A DNA stretch of 7,902 nt from assembly GCA_023398155.1 (NCBI GenBank), contig JAEWSV010000544.1, positions 1-7,902 of the forward strand. The letters are read 5' to 3'. This DNA comes from Spirochaetota bacterium. GTDB taxonomy: Bacteria > Spirochaetota > Spirochaetia > Treponematales > Breznakiellaceae. The notes beneath the pieces were generated by a model. The model searched no databases. It saw nothing but the letters and a program-made list of their open reading frames with translations, and was not told the DNA's origin. This document shows, in pieces, positions 1-6,044 of the stretch. The stretch's first letter is position 1. The number at the start of each line of letters is the position of its first letter. Both the position numbers and the translations under genes were made by a program.

Positions 1-35
1 CAAGCTAGCGTGTCTACCAATTCCACCATCGCCGC
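1..35 (-). tRNA. tRNA-Leu (inferred anticodon GAG), 5' part only, cut by the window edge
   Basis: Read on the minus strand from 35 to 1, the sequence is the 5' part of a class II leucine tRNA. Seen: acceptor strand GCGGCGA (35-29), T8 and G9, then the leucine-type D arm GTGGAATTGGTAGACAC (26-10) whose GTG and CAC pair as the D stem. Next come G26, anticodon-stem strand CTAGC (8-4), T32, T33 and G34 at position 1. The only leucine anticodon beginning with G is GAG, which reads CUC and CUU, so GAG is inferred; its last two bases lie outside the window. The rest of the gene (variable arm, T arm, 3' acceptor strand) is missing only because the window ends. A near-consensus promoter lies 17 bases upstream. 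The gene is divergent from the ankyrin gene. Confidence 0.93.
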
Positions 36-51
36 GTGAAATCGTGAGTGC

Positions 52-80
52 ATCATACGAATTCGACTCCTCAATGTCAA
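52..80 (-). promoter_or_regulatory. Sigma-70-type promoter of the tRNA-Leu gene
   Basis: On the minus strand there is a perfect -35 box TTGACA (80-75), a spacer of exactly 17 bp, and a -10 box TATGAT (57-52) that differs from TATAAT at one base. The predicted start point is near 45, about 10 nt before the mature tRNA 5' end at 35. This is a normal short leader for RNase P removal. The boxes and spacing are seen directly; use by the housekeeping sigma factor is inferred. Confidence 0.88.
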
Positions 81-168
81 CAGGTTTTGGGGCGTTTTCT
101 CGGAACGGAAGGCGGGTGATACGGAAACCCTACATGTACTTATTTTCTCTGTCGATGATAGAAGAACC
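81..168 (+). other. Leader region of the ankyrin gene, no clear promoter found
   Basis: This is the rest of the divergent intergenic region. No -35/-10 pair with acceptable spacing could be found on the plus strand. The AT-rich stretch at 137-147 could be part of a weak or alternative-sigma promoter. There is an 8-bp palindrome TACATGTA at 131-138 and a repeated ACGGAA at 105-110 and 121-126, neither with a clear meaning. The only ribosome-binding candidate is the weak purine run GAAGAA (161-166), close to the ATG at 169. Confidence 0.4.
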
Positions 169-2967
169 ATGAGTCGAATGAGAAAGTCCGTCTTGACGGC
201 CACGGTCTTCGCCCTTGCGGCGATTACCACGTTCATGTCCTGCGGCTCCGCGCCCGCTGCGGCCCCGAAACAGGAGCCGATCGCGAAAGATGACGTTTGG
301 TCCGTCCTAGAGAAGGGCGAGAGCGGCGCGGCGCGCGCGTTTTTCCAGGGAAAAACCGACGTCAACGCCGCTGACGCCAAGGGCAGGACACCGCTCCATA
401 TAGCGGCCGAGCGACGCGACGCGGCGTTGGTTTCTTTCTTCGTCGCCAACGGGACGCGGGTGGATACGGCTGATGCCTCCGGACGGACGGCTATGGAGAT
501 CGCCTGCGTCAACGGCGACGGCGCGGTAGCGTCGGTTTTGAGCGATGCGGGGGCGGACATCTTCCGGGTCGGGTCGAAGGGTAAAACCCCCGCCGAGTAC
601 GCCCTCGATAAAGGGAAGGACCTCGTCGCCGCGATAGCGAACAAGTCCACCGTGAAGGCCGCGGACGCCGAGGGTAGGACTCTGCTCTACCACGCGGCTT
701 TGCGGGGCGACCTCGCCGCGGTGGAGATCATACTCGAGGCCGGAGCGATAGCATCAGCCCGAGCCAAGGACGGAAAGGCGCCCCTCGACGCTGCCTATAC
801 CCGGCCGGATTCCCGAAGCCATGCCGAAGTCGCCGAACGCCTCATCCAGGCTAACGCCTATTCGGACGATCCCGCGTTCCTGTATTTCCCTACCGCCGTA
901 CGAAGCTCCAACTTCGACTTGCGGTTGGAGGACGGCCTGACGCCGCTCCACTACGCGGCCCGCGGAAACCATACGGGCTTCATCGAACTCATGATCGCGC
1001 GCGGAGCCGACGTCAACGCGAAAAGCTCCTCGGGGGCTCCGCCGATCCACGAAGCTATCCGTTTCGGCAGCATCGCCTCCGCCAAGCTTCTCGTCGGCGC
1101 CGGAGCGCAGGTCAACGATCGCGACGCGAGGGGCAATGCGGCCCTCCACCTCGTAATGCCGACGGCATCCCGGATGGAAGGGCTGAAGCTTCTGCTGGAT
1201 AACCGCGCGAATCCCAACGTCAAGGATAACCACGGAGACTCGCCCCTCCACGTCGCCGCTGCCATGAACCTGGGCGACGCCTACCTGACGCTCTTGATCG
1301 AAGGCGGAGCCGATCCGAATCTCCGAAACATCGACGGAAGAACGCCGCTCCATATCGCCGTGGAGCGGAATAGGGCTTCGTATATTCCGATCCTCCTCAA
1401 TAACAAGGCGGATATCTTCGCGGCCGACATCTCCGGCCGAACGCCCTTCGATTTGGCGCTCGGCATGAAGGGTGAGGTTCTTAACGCGATACTGACGAGC
1501 GCGACCGTACTTACGAGCGACAGCGCCGGCAATACGGCTCTCCTCGTAGCGGTCGCGTCGAAAGCGGAACCCCAGACGATCGCGCTCATCCTGGACCGCA
1601 AAGGCGACGTCAACGCCCGCAACAAAGAGGGAGATACCGCCTTACATCTCGCGGTCCGCAGCAACCTCCGCGAGGTGGGAGAGCTCCTCATTTCCCGCGG
1701 AGCCGACATCTTCGCAACCAACGCGGAAGGCATGAGCCCGCTGCATCTCGCCGCGGTCTTCCCCGGCGGATTCTTGGCATGGATGGTCAATTCCACCACT
1801 ATTTCCGCTCGGGACGGACTCGGCAACAGCATCCTCCACTACGTCGCCGAGTGGAAACTCGATACGGCCGTTCCCCTGATCGCTAAGCGCGGCGCCGACG
1901 TCGAGGCCCGCAACGGTATGAAGGAGACGCCGCTCTTCACCGCCGTAAAAGCAGATTCTCCAAAAACGGTCGCGGCCCTCGTCACGGAGGGCGCGTCCAT
2001 GGCGAGCAGAGACGCCGCGGGAAACACGCCGCTCCATGCGGCCGTACGATGGAACGCGCTCAACGTCGCCAAAGGCTTGCTTTCGATAGGAGCGGATATC
2101 GACGCCCGCAATCAGGCGGGTAAGGCTCCTCTCCATGAAGCGGCCAGACTCGGCCTCAAGGATATGACGATGCTCCTACTCGCCGCGGGCGCGCCGATGG
2201 AAACGCGGGACCTCTTCGGGGCGACCCCGCTCATGGAAGCGGTCGCCGTCGGCAATCCCGCGACTACCGAACTCCTGGTCGAGGAAGGGGCCGATCCGAC
2301 AACGCGCAACGTACGCGGCGACACGCCTCTCCATATCGCGGTGGCGACCGGAAGGAAAGGTATCGCCACCCTCCTCCTAGCGCGCGGGGTGTCCATCCAT
2401 GCGCGGAACGCGGCAGGAGTCACCCCGTTCAAGGCGGCTCTCGTTTCGGGGCCCGCCATGACCCAGACCCTCCTGACGAAAGACCGCCTGGATATCGCGG
2501 ATGACGAGGGGCGCTCCCCGATCCACATCGCGGTCATGGAAGGCGCCGACGAGAATACTATCGGGGTAATCGCTACGCTCGGGGCCCGTATATCGGCCAC
2601 CGATTCCTCCGGGAAAACCCCTCTGCGTATAGCGGTGGACGGCGGGAAGGAAGAACAGGTGCGCTCGCTCGTGCGCTCGGGAGCGGACCTCTTTACGCCG
2701 GCATCCGACGGACAGTCCCCGATGACCTTCGCCCTTACCTCTCGGCCCGATGCTATCCGTTGGCTCTGCGAAGGAGATACCATCGCGAAGGCCGATAGCG
2801 TCGGGAATACGGCCCTGCACTTCGCCGCCTACAAGGGCGACGAGAAGGCCGTGAAACTGCTCCTGGAGCTCGGAGCCGACAAGAAAGCACGGAATGTGGC
2901 CGGCGAAACGCCGGCCGATCTTGCGAAGCGCTGGGGGAAAAAGGGAAACGAGGCGTTGCTTCGATAG
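169..2967 (+). CDS. Large ankyrin-repeat lipoprotein (932 aa, about 26 repeats)
   Basis: A secreted, lipid-anchored repeat protein that probably acts as a binding scaffold; no enzyme domain is visible. The N-terminus is a lipoprotein signal: basic MSRMRK, hydrophobic residues 7-22, then FMSC with the modified Cys at 25 and Gly at +2. This loose lipobox is tolerated in spirochaetes. A short Ala/Pro linker (27-38) leads into ankyrin repeats filling the rest. The G-x-TPLH-type turns begin at residues 72, 105, 138, 169, 202, 256, 289, 322, 356, 390, 423, 454, 488, 521, 552, 585, 618, 651, 684, 717, 750, 781, 815, 848, 879 and 912. Most steps are 33-34 residues, five are 31, and one (202 to 256) carries about 21 extra residues. 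ATG 169 is chosen; Met4 (178) would also keep the signal peptide. The frame is intact, with no sign of decay. The ligand is unknown. The anchored membrane face (inner, or periplasmic side of outer, or surface) cannot be read from sequence. Confidence 0.9.
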   Translation: MSRMRKSVLTATVFALAAITTFMSCGSAPAAAPKQEPIAKDDVWSVLEKGESGAARAFFQGKTDVNAADAKGRTPLHIAAERRDAALVSFFVANGTRVDTADASGRTAMEIACVNGDGAVASVLSDAGADIFRVGSKGKTPAEYALDKGKDLVAAIANKSTVKAADAEGRTLLYHAALRGDLAAVEIILEAGAIASARAKDGKAPLDAAYTRPDSRSHAEVAERLIQANAYSDDPAFLYFPTAVRSSNFDLRLEDGLTPLHYAARGNHTGFIELMIARGADVNAKSSSGAPPIHEAIRFGSIASAKLLVGAGAQVNDRDARGNAALHLVMPTASRMEGLKLLLDNRANPNVKDNHGDSPLHVAAAMNLGDAYLTLLIEGGADPNLRNIDGRTPLHIAVERNRASYIPILLNNKADIFAADISGRTPFDLALGMKGEVLNAILTSATVLTSDSAGNTALLVAVASKAEPQTIALILDRKGDVNARNKEGDTALHLAVRSNLREVGELLISRGADIFATNAEGMSPLHLAAVFPGGFLAWMVNSTTISARDGLGNSILHYVAEWKLDTAVPLIAKRGADVEARNGMKETPLFTAVKADSPKTVAALVTEGASMASRDAAGNTPLHAAVRWNALNVAKGLLSIGADIDARNQAGKAPLHEAARLGLKDMTMLLLAAGAPMETRDLFGATPLMEAVAVGNPATTELLVEEGADPTTRNVRGDTPLHIAVATGRKGIATLLLARGVSIHARNAAGVTPFKAALVSGPAMTQTLLTKDRLDIADDEGRSPIHIAVMEGADENTIGVIATLGARISATDSSGKTPLRIAVDGGKEEQVRSLVRSGADLFTPASDGQSPMTFALTSRPDAIRWLCEGDTIAKADSVGNTALHFAAYKGDEKAVKLLLELGADKKARNVAGETPADLAKRWGKKGNEALLR
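796..933 (+). other. Break in the ankyrin stack (longer inter-repeat segment, residues 210-255)
   Basis: Between the repeat turn at residue 202 and the next at 256 the step is 54 residues instead of 33. The extra segment contains an aromatic stretch (FLYF near 237-240) and no TPLH turn. It could be a long loop or a decayed repeat. It divides the protein into an N-terminal group of about five repeats and a C-terminal group of about 21. Confidence 0.6.
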
Positions 2968-2974
2968 CTATCGA
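2961..2974. repeat. 14-bp perfect palindrome spanning two abutting stop codons
   Basis: TCGATAGCTATCGA is self-complementary over 14 bp, centred exactly between the ankyrin stop TAG (2965-2967) and the complementary-strand stop of the DUF6765-like gene (2968-2970). Any hairpin would have only about five pairs around a four-base loop and no T-run follows closely, so a terminator role is weak. The symmetry partly follows from two TAG stops placed back to back. Confidence 0.6.
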
Positions 2975-3945
2975 TCGAGCGAGGCGAAGGCCGCAAGATG
3001 GGCCTTCGCCGCCGAGTTCCATCGCGCCAAGTCGCTGCCGTAGTACCGGTCATCGATTCGGTACGTGCGGCCCCCGATGCGCGTCCGTATCCATTCGTCT
3101 CCGCGCCGGAGCGCTTTCGCGAGAACCTTCGGTAAACTGCCCTCCGCCGGAGGGTCTATGGCGACGGCCTCAGCGAGACCCGCCTCGCGGAGCCAGGCGT
3201 CGCGCTCGTAGGGCTTCTCCTCCGTCGCTATCGCGTAATCCGCGAATCGCTCGGCCCGGCCCTTTCTGCCGGGTCTTCCCCATAGCTCGGAGAGTTCTCC
3301 CTCGACCGCGTCCACGTCATCGAAGGGCCTGCGCGCGTACGTCGCGAGATACTTGTAGATCATTCGGGCGGCGGCCATGAAACGGTCGCGGTTGACCACC
3401 CGTCGGTACTGACTCAGGAGACGGGGGTCATCCCATACCTCGACCAGGAGATCGGGACGCCTGAGCGCGGGGGCGTGCCCGATGGGCGGAACCGGATCGT
3501 CGTCGGCGAAGGCGTTCTTGGGATCGAGCGTCCCGGAAAAATTGGCGTGGGCCCAGGTGTCGGCGTACGCGTGGAGCGCGATACCGACGCGATAGGGATC
3601 CCGCGACTCGAGGGCGGCGATGAGAAGGCGCTTAGCGGAGGGGCTTCCGGGAGTCACGACCAGGGCTCCGGCATCCCCATCGATGCGCAGGCGAGATGCC
3701 TCGGCCCTGACGCCCGGAACGAAGTGGCAAGCGAGTCGGATCGAGCGCGTCTCCTCGTCGTCGGACGTCCCGAAACTCTGGGTCGCGATCACTTCATCCC
3801 GGCCTCTCTGTCCATCGATCGGTATCGGGTACGTACGGTCGTCGGTGAGTTGGGAGGAGTACGCGATCGTCCAGGCTTCATCGGCGCCCACTCCCGCCTT
3901 CCGAGCCAAGAACAGGACGATCCAATAATGGAACTCCAGATTCAT
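2968..3945 (-). CDS. DUF6765-like protein with HxxxDxxxH motif, possible metal-dependent hydrolase (325 aa)
   Basis: The function is unknown. The N-terminus (MNLEFHYWIVLFLARKAGV, then IAYSSQLTDD at 27-36) resembles bacterial proteins I recall as DUF6765; this is recognition from memory, not a search. There is no signal peptide and no convincing membrane segment, so it is probably cytoplasmic. Seen: His6, Asp35/Asp36, His74 in CHFVPG, the motif HAYADTWAHANF (125-136) with His125, Asp129 and His133, and His157. The HxxxDxxxH spacing followed by ANF recalls the metal-binding helix of zinc-dependent phospholipase C and S1/P1-nuclease folds. Metal binding and a hydrolase role are therefore inferred. 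The start ATG (3945-3943) overlaps the stop of the upstream ABC gene as ATGA and has no strong ribosome-binding site of its own, which suggests translational coupling. It is the last gene of the operon, and its stop abuts that of the convergent ankyrin gene. Confidence 0.8.
   Translation of the reverse strand: MNLEFHYWIVLFLARKAGVGADEAWTIAYSSQLTDDRTYPIPIDGQRGRDEVIATQSFGTSDDEETRSIRLACHFVPGVRAEASRLRIDGDAGALVVTPGSPSAKRLLIAALESRDPYRVGIALHAYADTWAHANFSGTLDPKNAFADDDPVPPIGHAPALRRPDLLVEVWDDPRLLSQYRRVVNRDRFMAAARMIYKYLATYARRPFDDVDAVEGELSELWGRPGRKGRAERFADYAIATEEKPYERDAWLREAGLAEAVAIDPPAEGSLPKVLAKALRRGDEWIRTRIGGRTYRIDDRYYGSDLARWNSAAKAHLAAFASLDR
2983..3010. terminator. GC-rich hairpin just past the ankyrin stop, possible weak terminator
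   Basis: GGCGAAGGCC (2983-2992) and GGCCTTCGCC (3001-3010) form a perfect 10-bp stem with an 8-base loop. It starts 15 nt after the ankyrin stop codon, where a terminator for the plus strand would be expected. No T-run follows, so it is not a classic intrinsic terminator. It lies inside the 3' coding end of the DUF6765-like gene, so the symmetry may be chance in GC-rich coding DNA. It could also protect the ankyrin mRNA 3' end. Confidence 0.4.
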
Positions 3946-6044
3946 CCGGCCGCCCGCTCGTATTGGAGCCGGTAGAGCCTCGCGTACAGGCCGTCCCGGG
4001 CGATAAGCTCATCGTGCGTTCCTTCTTCGATCAAGATTCCCCCGGAAAGGACGAGGATCTTATCCGCGTGCTTGATCGTGGAAAGCCGATGGGCGATGAC
4101 GACGGACGTCCTCCCCGCCAGGATACGCGCCAAGCCGAGTTGGATGAGCCGCTCGGTCTCCGTGTCGATGGAACTCGTGGCCTCGTCCAGGATCACGATG
4201 CGCGGATCGTGCGCGACGACCCGCGCGAAACTGATCAGCTGCCGCTGCCCCGAGGATACGTTGGTGGCCCCTTCGGAAAGCACCGTCTTATAGCCGTCCG
4301 GAAGCCTCGATATGAATTCGTGGGCATGCACGGCCCGAGCCGCGGCTTCGACCTCTTCGTCGCTCAAGGGAAGTCCCAGCCTGATGTTATCAGCGACGGT
4401 ACCCGAGAAAAGGAAAACCTCTTGCAGCACCGGCAATACCGACCTCCGGAGTTCGTCCAGCGGCAGGTCCCGGATAGGTATGCCGTCCAGACGGATGATC
4501 CCCGCGTCGACGTCCCAGAGGCGCGCGAGCAGGTTCGTCACGGTCGTTTTCCCCGCCCCCGTGTAGCCGACCACCGCGACCATCTGGCCCGGCTCTACCC
4601 GGAAGCTCAAATCCTTGAGCACGGACTCGCCCGCCTTGTAGCCGAAACGCACGTGGTCGAATTCTATGTGGCCGCGCGCGGGGCCCGGAAGCGCACGCCG
4701 GCCGTCATCGCGTATCCGTTCATCCGCGTCCATGAACGCGAAAACCCGCTCGCCCCCCGCCATAGCGGATTGCAGGAGCGTGTACTTCTCCGCGATGTCC
4801 GCGACCGGCGAATAGAACATGTGTACGAGGTTGATGAATGCGATGAGCACGCCGAGGGTGAGGGAAAGATCCAAGGCCATGGCGGCGCCCGTCACGATGA
4901 CCGCGGCCGTCGTGATGGTGGAGAGGAATTCCACCACGGGGCGGAAGGATGCGATCACGTACATCTCGCCGAGATTCGCGTTCAGGAGCTCCTGATTCCG
5001 TTCCCCGAATTCCTCCGAGCTCGTCTTTTCGCGCGCGAAAAGTTGGACGACCTGGATGCCCGCGAGCCGTTCGGCGAGATATGCGTTCACCCGGGAGGAG
5101 GCGATCCGTTGCCTCCTGAAGGCGTCGCGCGCCTTGAAGCGGCTTACCGCCGTCACGATGGCCACGGGAGGCAAGGTTAGGAGCGTGATGAGGGCGAGCT
5201 GCGGAGAAAGGAAAAAGAGCATCACGAGTACGCCGACCATCACGGATACGTCCTTGAGGAAGGCGACCAAGACGGACGTGAAGAACTCATTGATGGTTTC
5301 CACATCGCCCGTGAGCCGCGTGACGATGCGCCCGACCGGGTGTCGCGAGAGGAAGGCGAGGGATTGCGAAGAAGTCCGTTCGAAGAGCGAAAGGCGGATA
5401 TCTTTCATCACTTTCTGGCCGATGAGAGTCGTCGACCAAATTTGGGCGAAGGTGGCCGCGAGGACCACGAGCAGGATCGCGAAGAAAGAAACGACCGCGA
5501 GCCGTATGCGGCCAAGGTCGCCGCTGCGGATGGTCCTCCGCTCATCGACCGTCAAGCCGGGCAGATCGTCCTTGCGAAGGGCCGCCGATGTGCCGTCGGT
5601 CGTGAAAAGGAGCGGATGCGCGGCTACGACCGATGGATCATCGCCCTGGAGCCGGAACGCGTACCAGGATGAGGCGTCCAGGGCTCCGCGCTCCACGAGG
5701 GCGCGCTCCTGAGCTCCGGTCATCTTGAAAGCCCTGGCCTTCGGCACGAAGGCCCATCGATCCAGCCGTATCGCCCGCTTATCGGCTGTCAGGGCGGCGA
5801 CGACCTTTCCGTCCTCCCCGGCAGCTCGCTCAAGATCCACGCGGTAATAACTCGCGAGGATCGCGTCGTCGAGTACCCGCTGGATCAATACGGGCAGCCA
5901 AAGCTCGCCCGCTGTCGATACCGCGAGGGCGAAGAAAGCCGTGATCATCAGCTTCCGGTACGGACGGAGGTAGGACAGGATACGGGCTACGATACGGGAA
6001 TCGTAGCCTTTGACGGCGTTCTCCGTTTCGAAATATTCAGCCAT
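3942..6044 (-). CDS. Heterodimeric ABC exporter, larger subunit with catalytic NBD and extracytoplasmic insert (700 aa, BmrD/YheH/TM288-like)
   Basis: One half of a type IV (ABCB-like) exporter in the cytoplasmic membrane, with a six-helix membrane domain followed by an ATPase domain. Approximate membrane helices: 32-55, 181-205, 258-280, 281-300, 370-392 and 395-415. ATPase motifs: A-loop Tyr469, Walker A GYTGAGKT (493-500), Q-loop Gln541, signature VSSGQ (596-600), Walker B IVILD (616-620) with catalytic Glu621, D-loop SSID (624-627), H-loop His652. A degenerate signature with an intact Walker B and Glu is what the catalytic subunit of asymmetric exporters shows; its signature completes the degenerate site. 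About 100 extra residues lie between TM1 and TM2. The start is the ATG at 6044: GAGG (6054-6051) sits 6 nt upstream, and the family N-terminus begins here. The longer open frame upstream only overlaps the partner gene. It overlaps the partner by 8 bp and the next gene by 4 bp. The substrate (drug, lipid or peptide) cannot be read from sequence. Confidence 0.93.
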   Translation of the reverse strand: MAEYFETENAVKGYDSRIVARILSYLRPYRKLMITAFFALAVSTAGELWLPVLIQRVLDDAILASYYRVDLERAAGEDGKVVAALTADKRAIRLDRWAFVPKARAFKMTGAQERALVERGALDASSWYAFRLQGDDPSVVAAHPLLFTTDGTSAALRKDDLPGLTVDERRTIRSGDLGRIRLAVVSFFAILLVVLAATFAQIWSTTLIGQKVMKDIRLSLFERTSSQSLAFLSRHPVGRIVTRLTGDVETINEFFTSVLVAFLKDVSVMVGVLVMLFFLSPQLALITLLTLPPVAIVTAVSRFKARDAFRRQRIASSRVNAYLAERLAGIQVVQLFAREKTSSEEFGERNQELLNANLGEMYVIASFRPVVEFLSTITTAAVIVTGAAMALDLSLTLGVLIAFINLVHMFYSPVADIAEKYTLLQSAMAGGERVFAFMDADERIRDDGRRALPGPARGHIEFDHVRFGYKAGESVLKDLSFRVEPGQMVAVVGYTGAGKTTVTNLLARLWDVDAGIIRLDGIPIRDLPLDELRRSVLPVLQEVFLFSGTVADNIRLGLPLSDEEVEAAARAVHAHEFISRLPDGYKTVLSEGATNVSSGQRQLISFARVVAHDPRIVILDEATSSIDTETERLIQLGLARILAGRTSVVIAHRLSTIKHADKILVLSGGILIEEGTHDELIARDGLYARLYRLQYERAAG
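5511..5855 (-). other. Extracytoplasmic insert between TM1 and TM2 of the larger ABC subunit
   Basis: Residues about 64-178 lie between the first two membrane helices, where the partner subunit has only about 18. The segment is rich in charged residues, has no long hydrophobic run, and should face the periplasm or cell exterior. BmrD of Bacillus subtilis is known to carry an extracellular domain at the same place. Homology of the two inserts is not established here; the shared position is the evidence. Confidence 0.7.

Noticed and set aside
111..160. A promoter for the ankyrin gene in the AT-rich stretch before its ATG
   Set aside because: Candidates such as TATTTT (141-146) and TGATAG (155-160) have no -35 partner at 16-18 bp.
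1..168. tRNA gene as an integration site for a mobile element
   Set aside because: The 3' half of the tRNA is outside the window, and no integrase, att duplication or compositional shift is seen on this side.
2112..2783. Antisense open frames inside the ankyrin gene (also 754-1353, 1281-1832 and 1642-2136)
   Set aside because: They mirror the ankyrin repeat period and have Arg/Ser/Pro-rich composition; no start signals or recognised domains.
3963..5180. 405-codon plus-strand open frame opposite the larger ABC subunit
   Set aside because: Arg/Asp/Glu-rich composition without any domain, fully antisense to a clear ATPase gene. Long antisense frames are expected in GC-rich DNA.
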